From Diprion similis (taxonomy: Eukaryota > Arthropoda > Insecta > Hymenoptera > Diprionidae), in NCBI RefSeq assembly GCF_021155765.1, contig NC_060116.1, forward strand, positions 8,928,001-8,992,000: a DNA stretch of 64,000 bases, given 5' to 3'. Made by a program: the position numbers and the translations under genes. Below the pieces are notes generated by a model that made no database searches, was not told the DNA's origin, and was given only the letters and a program-made list of their open reading frames with translations. Shown here in pieces: positions 34,613 to 47,989 of the stretch (position 1 is the stretch's first letter; each line of letters opens with the position of its first letter).

Positions 34613-36225
34613 CTGTGTTCACACCATCGAGCGACCTGCCTGCTATAGGTGTTTGTACCTATCTATGCTCCGTAACACATCGCAGTAGCCTGCGTATCTG
34701 CAAATTCGATACTGACGCACCGAAGTAATGTTGTAACAGTTGTAATTGTTGTATTAAAACCTCAGTTTATCATAACACGATGACTTGTTGCTGGCGCAAA
34801 AACAAGAATATGCAATGATCATTCTAATATTACAAGAAATTCAGAGGATGTAGAACAGTTGGTGTATATAATTTCATATGAAAAGGACGTTTAAATTGTT
34901 CAATTTTTCTTGCACCCAGTTGTGCTTTAATCAATTAATTAATTGTGCCTGCAGCAATCGACATTGATAAGTATCCCAAATATGTATATAATGATAAGGT
35001 ACTATTTGTTCCGAGATACGATAAAAATTACGCAATACGGAGATTCGTGCTATACCAGAAATTTAGCAATTTTTTTATTTTTTTATTTCACAAGTGTGAG
35101 CGTTCAGGTATGAGACAATCATTAGTTGATTAGTATATTAAATTTGTTGATTCATCGGAACAAAATATCCAGTCATATACGTATGAGTCAATTTTAAGGA
35201 ATACCCTAGTCGTGAGAACACGGTTTTATGTTTTATAACGTGTGTTTCTTTGCTTTGTGCTTGCCCGTGCCAATTATCGATTAGGACGCGAATATGAAGT
35301 GTCAAGGAGAACCAACTCTACATAACAATTTCGTCTCTCCTGAATTATCGATCGTTCGTGGAAATAATGATGACCCTTTACTTTTTTATTAAGTATATAA
35401 TAATTTTGATTTGATGGCAGTCTAAGATTAGGATTATCCACGACGTTTTCCATGAATCCATGTTGTTTCTGGCGAACTAAAGTGTCCAATTATTCAATTG
35501 TTAAGAGTGTAATATTGTTACAAGTTTCTGATAGCACAATCACGTATTTGGGTCGAGTGAACTTATCGATCTACATAATTGTAAGGAGCGTATCATTCAG
35601 AGAAATAACGAAAACAATTATGAAAGTATCGTTCAGAATAATCGACTTCAATACAATCGATCAAGTCATGCACTTTCGCATTTCATTTTCATGTACACTT
35701 CAAACGCTTGTTTTGAAAAATGTCGTTTTCGAAATCTTGTACAATATAGGTAAAAATTGTTACCTATAGGAATTTCAAAATCATTTATTTTGAAACCATT
35801 TATTCGCTGTGCGTCTGAATGATGATTCTTATTTTTAGGTCATAATATCGAACAAACAAAATTTTTTTCACGCATGTACGCTCATGTATGAATGAAACAT
35901 CATCTGTGTTGATCTGAATCACTAAAAATTTTAGCTTATCTTAAGATTATTTTTATTGCCTTGTGACATTTATGTATCATATAAAGTGATTACAGAATTT
36001 AGTCTCATATTACAAAATCTGTACAAAAATATATTTCAAGACACCGATTTCGAACTTTCGTTTCAAACTGGCCGTTTAACTGGTTGTTTTCAATGCTGTG
36101 AGATGTCACAAGATTTCCATGAACACATTCATAAGTGTCAACATACATGCCCGTAAAATACCTAGTCGCCATGCATGAACTTGATATGAATTTCTGTAGT
36201 TCTCAGGCAGGATTTCAGCGGAAAA
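34613..36225. other. Intergenic DNA between AKR3 and AKR4
   Basis: No gene supported. AT-rich, with short chance ORFs such as 35452-35769 (+) and 35956-36156 (+) that lack motifs. Confidence 0.5.
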
Positions 36226-38977
36226 CTACTTCTCAAATGGGTAGTACGGACTGTCGATGCATCTGAAAATGTAATCAGTATAAAATTATTGTTGGAATTA
36301 GTTTTCCCTGTGCGCTGATACGTTTATTATGAAATCCTGTAAGCCTACCCAAAGGAATTACTATAACATTTTTTGGATACAAGCTTTGATGAAAAACTTT
36401 GATACAAAATATTAATGACCATTGTAATGAAATTCAAGAAATAAACTATGATCAAGGAACCTGAAGACGTGGTCCTATGGAAAAATTCTTTTCAGTTGAG
36501 TTTCAGGATTTTCTAATACAACGTATCAGCCCAAAGGGAATACTGATTACAAACATTTTATTTTTTATTTTAGAGGAGAGAAATCAGCGAGATTCAACAA
36601 AAATATAGCTTACTCAAGCAGTGGACTTAATCTGACGTTGCAGTCAAGGCTGTTGATGAGCTCTAAATCTTCTTTGGCGAGTTCAAAGTCAAATATATTG
36701 AAGTTTTCTTCAATTCGAGACTTAGTCACTGATTTGGGGATGGTGATGTGCCCCCGTTGAAACTGCGAAAAAATCACAAGACTTCAATTTGGGATCTTGA
36801 AGCAACGGGAAAACATTTCTGTCATCGAGACGGCACATACACGAGTGTAATAATTGAGCGAGTTTCTTCGTGTACATCACATGCACAGATTCTATGGGAC
36901 AACTCTAAATTGACAATGTTTGATAACCGAAACGGTGCGGATCCATTACTACCTGATAACGCAGCAGAACTTGAGCGGGAGTCTTGTTGTACTTTTTGGC
37001 AACAGTCTTGATTTTCGGATCTTCGCTGGGTTTCGGTTGGCCAGGTTTTCCTGGCCCTCCCAGTGGCCGATAAGCCGTTATAGCGATGCCCTTGGACTTG
37101 CAATATTCGGATAGCTTGAATTGGCACAAGTAGGGTTGGCATTCGACCTGGTTAGTGACGGGCTTGATTTTTCCCTCCTCTAGAATCCTCTCCAACTGCT
37201 CTTCGTTGAAGTTACTCACGCCGATGTTTTTCGTTAAACCCTTTTCGTAAACCTTCTCCATGGCTTTCCAAGTGTCGACGAAATCGTAGTCGGCAAATTG
37301 CATTTTACCTTCGGCATCAAGAGGATAGTTTCCACTTCCCTCTGGAAAAATATGTCTCCTCTTAATTACTCAGATGTCTAATGAAACAGATCGAATGAGT
37401 CAAAGCCGCGTAATTTTGAACTCTGAATTACCTTTGTAAGCTATCGGCCAATGCACCAAGTACATGTCGACATAGTCAACGCCTAAATTCGCCAAAGTCT
37501 TTCTCAGCATTGGCTCAACGGCTTCTGGTCGGTGAAAAGTATTCCAAAGCTTGTTGCTCAGGAAGATGTCCTCTCTTTTGATAACTCCTTCTGCAATTTT
37601 AGATCTCACCGCCTCGCCTACTTCCACCTCATTGTCGTACAGATAGGCGTTGTCGATGAATCGGTATCCGATATCGATTGCATGCTTCACTGCTTCGTAT
37701 GCTTTATTTGGTTCCGACTATTGACAGAATGAAGTAGTTAGTCTTCATACGTAAAGCTTGATAAAATTTTCGGAATTTATGTAACAAGTGACCTCGAATA
37801 ATATTATTATTATCTTGAATTTTAGTCGGAGAAATTTCGTTCTATTTGCAAAACGCTAAATCAAGCAATTAAATCATTCTTGCAGCTAACGTGGTGTCGT
37901 GGTAAAAATCTCAGCAACCATCATTCGGTTTTTATTGCATCAGCGTTGGAGTTTGACTTGTGACGCTGCAAGTGCAAACAAAGCCAAATGGTTTAATTCT
38001 GCATTGTAAATTTAAAAACCAAAAGTCTCGTATGCCCGCCACAATTACCGTTACTGCAATAATTTATTGATAGCAGTTTATTATACGGTGGTAAACAGCC
38101 CTGCCTTTTTCCTCGTATTGACGCCTTAACTATCAAACATGCATCGCAGGGATTCTCATTTCATCCTACTGAAAAGTAAAGCATTGGGAAATAACAAAAT
38201 TGAGGCTCCGCAATTTCAAAATTCATTTTTGCAGGAGTTACATAATTAAATTAAAAAATGGTAATTTAATATTTGGCACTTATTTAATTTTCTATAGCCA
38301 AAAAATGCGCGTAATGTATAGTGACTTTGAAGAAGAATTAGACGGCGAAATCGCATTGGGCTGTCGCTGAAAACTGCCAACAATTTTTATCAATATACAT
38401 GATAAAATATAATGACAAATTGGAAGCCAGTTTTTTCGACTGTTTGCCAAATTGCCTAAATGGCAGTCAGTCATACCTCAACTTATCGGCTGGACTTAAC
38501 TGATAAAAGTGCAATGAACCGTCCGATTAGAAGCTTAGGTTTGTCCGAATTACACGTCTGAATAAGTGTTAGATCATTTATATTGACAAAAAAAGGGAAT
38601 CACGATCGTTGGTTGTTTTTAATAAATATGGAACATTATTGGTTCTCACTGCATTAGTGAGAGTATATCATACTGTGTGCTAATCATGTCCAGAGGCAAC
38701 GCATGATGTGATAAGTTTGTTTAGTTCTCGATCACCAGACGAAATTTTAATGAGAAGAGATCGACATCGAATTAGTGATTATAATTCAATTTCAGACTAT
38801 AACAGGCTTTTGGGGTCGGTCATTGCCTGGATAAACGAATCCAGTTATACGAGTAGGATAGCAGAATGGATCGAAAAATTCAAAGAAATTTATGTTCAAG
38901 CTCACCCGCCAAGTTCCTAGTCCGGTGACCGGAATCTCTGATCCGTTGTAAAATTTCACTGTCGGTACTTTCGCCAT
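36226..38977 (-). CDS. Aldo-keto reductase 4 of the cluster (class A, shortened loop)
   Basis: Exons on -: 38906-38977, 37432-37717, 36953-37341, 36614-36762 and 36226-36262 give 310 aa. Exon plan matches AKR1 and AKR2 except that exon 3 is 12 bases shorter. Tetrad D46, Y51, K80, H113 is intact, and IPKSVTKSR is present. The missing four residues come from the substrate/cofactor loop, now RPLGGPGKPGQPKPSEDP, so the DRPW motif is gone. K80 lies in LSNKLW rather than TSKLW. The C-terminus SPYYPFEK is like AKR1. Intron 1 is about 1.2 kb. An active NADPH reductase with altered specificity is likely; loss of activity is possible. Confidence 0.92.
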
Positions 38978-40876
38978 TGAAATATTTTTCAGAATTTCAA
39001 CTTGCGATCTGAGTCTTGAACCGGCTAAGATGAACGGACTGGCACGTAAATGTTTCTCGTGTGTAGACGACGACGAATGCACTTGTGGCAACTAACTAGT
39101 AAAGGCGTCCGAACTATTCCCCTACCTCGGTGGGCCGGATAATGAAACTGAATTCAAACGACGCATATGTATATATCCGTGGAATGAAAGACCGTTTTTC
39201 TATCGCGCAGGCGCAGATAAAGAAATGCACACATATCATAAAACATTTTCGAGTAAAACTCTGTGGCCAGTTTTGTACACGTGTCACATCGACGAAATGT
39301 TCCTTTCTAGTCGTCGGAAAACGAGAAGATAACTTCCACATTTATGCCGTGTGATTTATGCCAGACTATAAGAAACCAGAAAGCAAGAATACCGGATATA
39401 GGACGGTGAATGTATGAATTTTGCTCCTTTTGACTTTTCCGTTGAGTTTCTGTTACATTTTTTGGGATTAAATAAATGTCCCGTTTTTTCTCAATTTTCA
39501 TTTCGACAGTTCCGGTAATGCAAATTTCCGATATTCATTATTTCTTGTGATCAACGGTATTTTCTACTGTCTATAGACTATACCTAAATGCTGATCGCCA
39601 CGTTGAACCGTCAAAGTTATACGAGTTAGGCAATTCGTTCATCTTCAAATTCAACGCATTTTGTTATGAAGTACTGAAATGTGATCATTTTTAAACAGGA
39701 TATAAAGTAGGTACAGTAAATTTTGGGAAAATTTGTACAGAATTATTTTTGTAACACTATAGTATTTTCATACCAGTAATACATTGTTTACAAAATACTG
39801 AAAATACGTCAATCTATAGCAAAGATGGTCAAGTCGTTTTATTTGCACCGCGAGAAATATTTGAGATAAAAAAACTGAAAAGGTGCAAAATTCTGTATAA
39901 TTTATTCCATGAATCAAAAATAACCATAAATATTTGAAATGCATACCATACATGAGCCATATAATGATGTGCTGGGTCTGTACATTCATTCACCAATCAA
40001 ATGAATTTTCATTGGCAATGAAGTTCAATGTTTGTTATCATTTGACGTAAAATAATTTGTGAATAGTCAAGTTGAGTAACACATCGTTTCTACGTTTCTC
40101 AAGCTGTTCAAACTGTTTGTTGGAAATTTACTAAAATTGTAATGGAAGTTGTATCCTCTTACTGAAGAGTAAATTTGCTTTTACAAATTGTAAGTTTAGT
40201 GCCGTAATTTCAATAAATTTAGGAATTATCTTAGCAATTACGGATAGCAAATTTAATGGTTGGAGGAAGAAACAGATGTAGAACGGGTGTATTAATTTAT
40301 GATAATAATTTTTTACGAGCACAAACAGCATTTTAGCAACTGATCAGCAGCTACCATCGATAACAACGCATTTAAGATCGACTAGAATACTAATCGTATG
40401 ATCCCTGAATCGTATTGAATCGTACTGAATCGTACGATAGTAGTCATAGCCATTAAAGAAGTCACATTTAAAAGTCACCCGTTTGTACGTTTTTCGCACT
40501 ATTGTATCATTTATTCCGGTCTCTAGCGATTAGCATAGCACTCTTGTCTCTTCACCTGAACGTCAATCATAGCGGATCATTTAGACGAAACTCCAGTTTC
40601 AATGTTTCTCAATACAATAATAATCTCATTTTTTTTTTTTTTAAGTATTTTGAAAGTATGCATGCAGCATATATTACTAATGCACTGAGGAAAAAATTAT
40701 TGCCTTCGTTGACGAAAATAAATTTCGATTAGTCAGGATTTATGGTAATTTTATTTAATAAACGGTGGATGTAGTCTTTGTAATTACACCCGGTAATACA
40801 AGGAACAAAAATATATTCGAAATAGATATGACGTAAAGACTAATTATGAATAAGGGTTAATCATTCCTGTCCTTAA
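38978..40876. other. Intergenic DNA between AKR4 and AKR5
   Basis: No gene supported. A ten-base direct repeat, TGAATCGTAY, occurs three times at 40406-40435. A poly(T) run lies near 40628. Short ORFs at 39130-39354 (+) and 39768-39989 (-) have no motifs. Confidence 0.5.
40406..40435. repeat. Three tandem copies of TGAATCGTAY
   Basis: TGAATCGTAT, TGAATCGTAC and TGAATCGTAC follow one another, and an imperfect further match precedes them. It is a small tandem duplication with no known role. Confidence 0.7.
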
Positions 40877-43434
40877 TTAGTACGGAATATGGAATGGCCA
40901 GTATTTATGGGTCTTCACGCTGTAACAAAAGAATTTCAAATATTAACTAATAGAATTTCTCTCGCTCACGATTTTATATATATGATCAACGTTTTTACTT
41001 GGATTAATTCGATCGTAAATATGGATTTTAAATTGAATCACACAATTTATTTGCGCTAAGGTTACGTGCCTTTAATTCGACAGCGTTTTCCAAATTTTCA
41101 TTGTACTTATCGATCAATTTATGTGGCCGGACATTAATTACGATATGTTACATACTTTCGAATCGTAAAGCGGAAACCTCTTCGACGGTAAATTTTTTAA
41201 ATTGTGACATGATCGATCATTGTGCGGATTCAATTTATGTTACATATTAAGATATTAGTCGCGTGGCAGAGTCGAAATTCAAGTATCAAAGTCGTATTAC
41301 GAGGTGATTAATTCGAGGGGAAACACGGCCAGGATTTTATAACACTTTTTAACATCTCAAGTCGTAAATCATGGGTGGCTTTACCGTTACATATTACCAG
41401 CACGAGTACTCACTTGTCTAATGGGCAAATTCTGCCGTTGCAGTCGAAACTGTTGATGTACTCGATGTCTTCAGGTGCCAGCTTGAAGTCAAAAACGTTA
41501 AAGTTTTCGGCGATGCGAGATTTCGTCACAGACTTTGGAATGACTACGTGTCCGCGATCTATCTGCAATTCGAAAAGAAGAAAAATCACAAATCTGTCAA
41601 ATTTGTTCCTTCGTAAAACTAGTAATCAACCGCTGGAATTCATAGATCAATTTTCTTTTCCCAGAAATAATTTTCGGAAATTGAGTCGATACCTGGTAGC
41701 GGATGACGACTTGGGCAGGCGTCTTCTTGTACTTAACGGCAAGCTCTTTGAGCTTGGCGTCTTCGAGAAGCTGAGGGTCGCCGGGTTTGGCCCAGGGTCT
41801 GTCCGGAGAGCCGAGAGGACTGTATCCCGTCAATACGATGTTCTTGCTTTTGCAGAATTCGGACAGTTTCAACTGGGGCAAGTACGGGTGGCATTCGACC
41901 TAAAATCGGCATTAATTCATTAAAGAGACCCAGATTTACGTCGGGGTCAACAGTTGAAGCGCACCTTTGGCGGGCACTTTCCTTCAGAAATGCTCACCTG
42001 ATTCGTGACCGGTAAGATTTCGGCGTTCTTCACAACTCTCTCGAGTTGTTCAGAGTTGAAGTTGCTCACTCCGATGCTCTTGGCGAGTCCCTTCTTGTTC
42101 ACGGCTTCCATCGCCTTCCAGGTGTCAAGGTAGTCGACATCGCTGTACGCTACGGTGCCGTCGGCATTTGAGGGGAAGAGGGTCTCCGCGTCTTCTTTGT
42201 AGGCAAACGGCCAGTGGATCAAGTAGAGGTCGATGTATTCAAGGCCAAGGTCACTGAGGGTGGTTTTCAGGGCTTGCTCGACGAGGTCCGGCCTGTGGAA
42301 GGTGTTCCAAAGTTTGCTGGTTATGAAGAGGTCCTCGCGTTTCACAACTCCTTCGGCGAATTTCGCCTTCAGCGCCGCACCGACTTCCTTCTCGTTTCCG
42401 TATACGTGAGCGCAATCGATGTGCCGATAGCCGATGTCGATCGCGTCCTTCACCGCCTGAGTAACTTCGCCAGGCTTTGACTGAAATTGATAGAAAAAAC
42501 ATTCAACGTTATCGGACGTGTAATTAATTAAACGATTGTTTAATGCGATGAGAAGAAACCTATATAAACCTATAAAAAAAGAAATTTCTTTCTAAGAAGT
42601 CCTAGATGTTGGTTAACATGCAGTTGTAAAATTGACGATTAAGGGTCTCAAGGAAGTTGTAGTAGTTCAAAGTAACGCGGAGCGATCAAACTTTAATTAC
42701 GAGTACAAGTTATGTTCAATGACATCGTTTTTACTATACGTGCAAAATTAATCAATGCCGCGCGAATTACGAACGATCTGATGGGATCGGTGCGGTCTCA
42801 TAGAAATCAGCCGGGCGTCGTTAACGAGTTTTTTTTCTTAATGGTGACCTCTCGCCCAGCTGCGGCAAAACGTCTAATCGCAAGTGCCACGACGTAAGAA
42901 CAATGATAAAATAATGCTCGCTGGTGTTAGAAAGTCGCGACATATTCCCGCTAGAGATTCCGACAATTACATAACGGCCGAAACGGCGGTTAACGTTCTT
43001 TATTTGAACGCAGGAGGGGAATGATCGATTTTGCGCGTGTCCGAAGCTCGCTTCGCAGTGTAAACCCAACGAATCATTTCAAGGTCGACGTAGCACCGCG
43101 CGAATGGTCGAAATGACCGAAAATGCGTTCTCAAAATAAAAACCAACGAAATGAGATGTTCGTGACGGTTATATAACGCTGCGCGTACATCACACCACGC
43201 TTACGCTTGAACCTCGAGACTTCGAATCGCTCTATTCATCTTCCGGCGGATCCGACTTCCTATCGCTGCAGACCACGTTTCGCAAATAGCGCCGGCTACT
43301 TGCCGCCATAAAAATACGATTGTCAGCGTTTTATGCATTAATCTAGAATCGTTCACCTTCCACGTGCCCAGACCAAAGACCGGGATTTCCTTTCCATTGT
43401 TGAACTTCACTTTCGGCACTATGGTAGGCGACAT
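40877..43434 (-). CDS. Aldo-keto reductase 5 of the cluster (class B, AKR2E-like)
   Basis: Exons on -: 43357-43434, 41998-42480, 41693-41899, 41414-41562 and 40877-40919 give 319 aa. The structure equals AKR3 except for two extra N-terminal codons. Tetrad D48, Y53, K82, H115 is intact; [15 protein letters not shown] and IPKSVTKSR are canonical, and the C-terminus is [11 protein letters not shown]. Exon 2 is nearly identical to AKR3 over long stretches, including silent positions, so this pair is a recent duplicate or has undergone gene conversion. Third positions are visibly GC-richer than in AKR1, 2 and 4. A TATA/start region shared with AKR3 lies upstream at 43497-43536. Confidence 0.95.
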
Positions 43435-43496
43435 GATGGATCGCTAATTTGTTGCGATAATTTTCAGCCTTTAGACCTGTGTCACTCGGAGCACAA

Positions 43497-43536
43497 TACT
43501 CGACTGTGGCTGACCCAGGCCTTCCGAGCCTTTTAT
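43497..43536 (-). promoter_or_regulatory. Core promoter of AKR5, shared with AKR3
   Basis: Read on -, AATAAAAGGC (43528-43537) is a TATA box, and TCAGCCACAGTCGAGT lies about 16 bases further on. The same arrangement precedes AKR3. The predicted 5' UTR is about 65 bases. Confidence 0.6.
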
Positions 43537-46500
43537 TCCGCTCCCCACCATCCGGCGAATCAAGTTAGGTGTCTTCCTCGTACCCACGCTCTATACGTCG
43601 TCGCAGTTTCCCACACAGCCACGGATTCGCCACCCACACATCCAGACATCACACCATCCCCTGTATTTCGAACGGCATTCAAATCCGGCCAACGGTTGTT
43701 CCCTTGTCGGCGAGATAATTTCACTCTGGGGTTCTGTTTCGGCGATGAAAGTGGCTGAAGTTTGAAAAAAAAACAAACATGAAATCATTATTATGGTGTA
43801 TTATGAATGTAATCTTCCATTGCCATCAAATAAAACAATATGTTACAACATAGAATTTTTAATTCAATCGTGTACAAAGTAAGAAATTATTCGGACGGCG
43901 ATATATATAATTATGTGATGCAGTATGAATTATGATGTAATCTAGATTACACAACGTATATAGCGATTTGTACAGAGCATGTTAAAAATTATTTTTCAAA
44001 GCGATGGCTAATAGGTCATGAAGGTTATCACTTGTCTCACGAATTATGCAATTTTTTTGTGGCTGAACATCGGGTGTTGATTTAGATTTAAAAAAGTAAT
44101 ATTCCGTAAGCAGTTGTTTAATCTGTTACGACGAGTATTTCTAATTTGACGATTCATTTAACTGGCATAGCTAGTGTAGGTTTTATTTCTTACATTTTAA
44201 ATATTATCGTTGAGAGTCCGAAAGATCGGAAGACACCTTCGAAGTGTGTGTCTGTTTTCTTTTTTCCATACTTTGACATGATCTATTTATCACATAGAAC
44301 GTGAAAGAAAGCTACAAGTATACATGGAGTTTGTTTTTCCTCAGCTATCGATCGGTCACAAAATAAATTATTACACACTAGTTATCCATGTACTTTTAAG
44401 GTCTGTAAAAGATAAGGCTTACAAGTTGAAATGGAAAAATAAAAAACACGTTCTCGTTATTATATACAATTGCTTTCAACATAACGGAATAAATAATTTT
44501 AATAACGTGAGAATTTCGTTTTCATGTATTGCAATCACACCGCAATTTTGTACCGCGAATTTATAATGCCTTGAATCGCGAAAAGGCAAAAAAGAAAGCG
44601 AAATGTTCCAGCTAAGTATCGCGGGCAGCGTACCGAGAAGTGTGTACACAATTCTTGTTTGACAACCAAAATAGAAAAACCAGCAGTTCCTTTGTCGAAA
44701 TACAATGTGCCTGAGTTTTTTTGCCGCGACATGTCGATTTGCAAGGGCTTTGTATATACAAGATCCTATAAATTCTTGACGATGCGGAGAATATCTCGGA
44801 AAAAGTAAACAGCGTTCATGAATTTGAGCAAGAGAAGCAAATACAGACTTGGTCCGGAAGGTTCAAAGTCCAAGTAATAGAATTTGTTTTTCACGATAAG
44901 AAGTTCGAACACTGTAAATTCGAGTATCTCTGCATAATAGATTTTTCAAAGCTATTTTTTTCCTTATTTATATTCGATAATGGAATCTAATTGATCACGG
45001 GTGAATAGTCTCTAAAATGATTGGATGATAACTTCTCTGAAAGAGCATCATGAAGCTTGGAATTAGTTTTAAATTGACCGTTATAATATTATCAGCCGTT
45101 CTTTCAGTTTCCAGGTACGTACTCCAGAGTAGTACGAGCTTTACATTTTTGGCGACCCAGTTAGCAGCAAACAACAATTCTGGATCAATAAAATAAAATA
45201 TATCTAATACGGAATTATACGTCAGTCATTACGGACGGCGTTGATATATCTTGAATACTTTTTTGTCCGTAGAGTAAAATCGATATTAGCTGACATGTGC
45301 GGAAATTGACGAGGTCTTGTCCCGGGATTGGAATCGCTGGCCCGGCTCTAACGGTCTTCGATAGCCGTTCGAAAATAATTTTTAACGCCGAGTCATGCTG
45401 TAATCGATTAGTAAAAATGCTTGCTAGCCTAGGAAAATAATTGAATACACACACGCATCTGCTTGATATACTCGTATGTACATTAGGATAAATAACAGAT
45501 TATGGTACAGCCGATGTATCGCAAATGACTTCCAGATGCAACTGTTTGCTTGATAAGTTTTAACGCTAGCCATTTAACAGGCTGATTTATATTGCAACGT
45601 GTATTAAAAGGTACTGATGAACACCATGTGCCAAATCTTATCACGCATCCGTTTATTGTTTACTCAACATGTCGTTACACGGGCTATGAATGGAACACGT
45701 GATCTTCATGACGCTCGTTTAATTTGCCTTGAAAAGGATCTATGTTTCCCATTTTTAAGAATGTAGAGTGACGTGGCTAAATTTCGATCAATCCGTTTCA
45801 TTCATTCATCATTTCATCCAATCAACCAAGAATGTCAACTTTCATGTCCGAATTACACCACATCACCCTATCTTATTCACGTGAATTGGCATTGGTGTCG
45901 CCAAAAGCCTGCCTGAAACGATTACAACTTCTAATTCTCCTGACTGCAATATCCTTATTTCTTTACGTGATAGGATGTGGTACCGCCGGTTTTCCGTTGG
46001 TCCCATTTCAATGCCGCGATTATACGTCTTAGATGATTGATCGTTGATTTCAATGCATGACAACTCAAGGGAATCACCGAAAAAGTATATTCCAGGGCTA
46101 CATTAGCCTGACCGAGTGAACGTTACTCACGCGAATGAAATCCTTGAGCTTACACGAGCGTTGATTCTAAAAAAAAAAACCCTAATTGCTTTGCGGCGTT
46201 AATTTCTTTCCTTGATTACAGCAACTTCGCATCGCCGCGTACAGTAACTGGTTACAGTATCGTGAGCAATATTAACCCAACATAACAGATAATTTTTGTT
46301 TGATGAATAACCGCAACTCATTCGATTCTATCGATTCTGTGTCTACTGTTTCGCTCAATTTTTTTGGCATGGAAATGGCACGCAAAAAAGTTTTTCATGT
46401 AATTGCCTGGCTGATCCTGTATTGAGATGAGCTTTTATTTTATTGGTAGTTTTCCTAGCGGCTCTTTCGATTCTTAAAATTAATAACACTTTTACGAAAA

Positions 46501-47016
46501 TTCGGTCGACCTAAGCATTTACGTACAAGAACCATGCTGACGATGAGCTGTGAAAGTAGGTTTTTTTTAAGCAAACCATTTTGTGTAATAGATTTGTAAT
46601 GACGAAAAATAACATGCTTATTGTAGGATGTAACTGTGATTTAACGCCTTCGTTGAATGCCAAAACGAGCTGTTATCTACTCTTTATATGAGCATGATTC
46701 TTAATATTAGAACTAATGTATAATTGTACTAATAACAGGATATATCCTACGCTATAAATCTAAGACAAGATATTTATACAAATGTATGCTTAATTTTGAT
46801 TAAGACGGGCGAAGGTTTTTGACTTAAGAGAAAAACAATCAAATATTTCTAATAAAACCGAACATTGGGAAGAACGATTACAAGTAAATTAAACAATACA
46901 TTCATGTTCCCAGCACACTTTTGATCGAACTTAAATCTACGGTCTAAACATTATGATAAGGACAATATTTTGCCATTGCATAACGTAATCAGTGCAACTG
47001 AGGTGATAAAAGCTTT
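43537..47016. other. Gene-poor interval of about 3.5 kb
   Basis: AT-rich with no supported gene. A 66-codon + ORF at 45832-46032 contains one hydrophobic stretch but no other support. No transposase, reverse transcriptase or RNA gene is recognised. Confidence 0.5.
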
Positions 47017-47863
47017 TCAGAATTCGGTGACTGAGTTTGATATGTTAACCAATTCAGAGGCTGAATCGACGCTTTTTATCGAAGAGTGCAACTCAGATCT
47101 GATTCTGTTCTTCATTCGCCCCTTGAATTTTGTTTTAAGCTCCGAGTGTTCTTTGTATTCAGTCTCACATTTTCAAAAGTCCTTGTAATTGATCCTGCGG
47201 GTAATGTTATCCTGTGACTTCGGTGTCTCGATTTGTTCCTGTAAATTTCGTAATTGAGAAACAAAAAAATAGTCAGTATCCGTATTGGATGATTGCGCTG
47301 ATAGAATATGGGGATTATTCTGAAAATCATATCAGCAGCCTGGAATTACGTAATCACTTTAAAAGTCAATCTAGTGTTAAGAGTGTTATGAGATTGTTGT
47401 ATAGTCGGAAATGAACTATTCTGCAACACCTCACCTCGTCCGAAATCGTTATAGTTTCATCCAGGTTGATAATTTCTTCCAGAAAGCTGACAGAAGAGGA
47501 TTTTCGGCGATTATATCTTTCAACGAATACCTCATCGAGCTTTAAACTCTCGTTGAGTGATGGTTCTGGATTGCACGGGGAACCGAAAAGAGTCTTTCGG
47601 ATTGTCGTGATGTTATTGCTTCCAGCTAGGTGCTTGAAATTGGTCGAATTATTGCTTGAACTAACGATCACCGAATTACTTTGCGGCATTTTTACTACCT
47701 TCACTGGAGTCATTGTAAATCGAATACAGTGTGCATTTGGCCAGTACTTCAATCCGGTGTTTCTTGTTGACCACACGAATCGTGGATCGTCAGTCGCGTT
47801 TTCGTAAATCGGGGAAATCTCGACCTGCAATGGCAGGGACATCAGCCTTTTACGTGCAGCCAT
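47017..47863 (-). CDS. Unrecognised two-exon (or longer) gene
   Basis: Exon 47435-47863 (ATG at 47863, donor GTGAGG) joins in phase 0 to 47017-47163 to give 191 aa. The reading stays open upstream to an acceptor (CACCAACAG) at 47942, so the true start may be in a missed exon. The protein begins MAARKRLMSLPLQ, has a basic middle with RKTLFGSP, a serine-rich SSSVSFLEEIINLDET stretch, and a charged helical tail ending NISNSVTEF. The second exon has coding-like composition, but its acceptor (AAAATGTGAG) has a weak pyrimidine tract. I do not recognise a family. SP-type sites such as LFGSP suggest possible phosphorylation, which is inference. Confidence 0.5.
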
Positions 47864-47989
47864 TTCACTATGGTTATAAATCACTGCACGATGGCAAGTA
47901 TGATCTTCCAATTTCTGCACTGTAGGGTCTTGTAGAACCTCCTGTTGGTGAAAATTACGAATACATTTTTGAAATACAGGTCTACGCAA

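Noticed and set aside
45832-46032. 66-codon + ORF with a hydrophobic segment
   Set aside because: Isolated and short, with no signal-peptide cleavage pattern, homologue or neighbour support.
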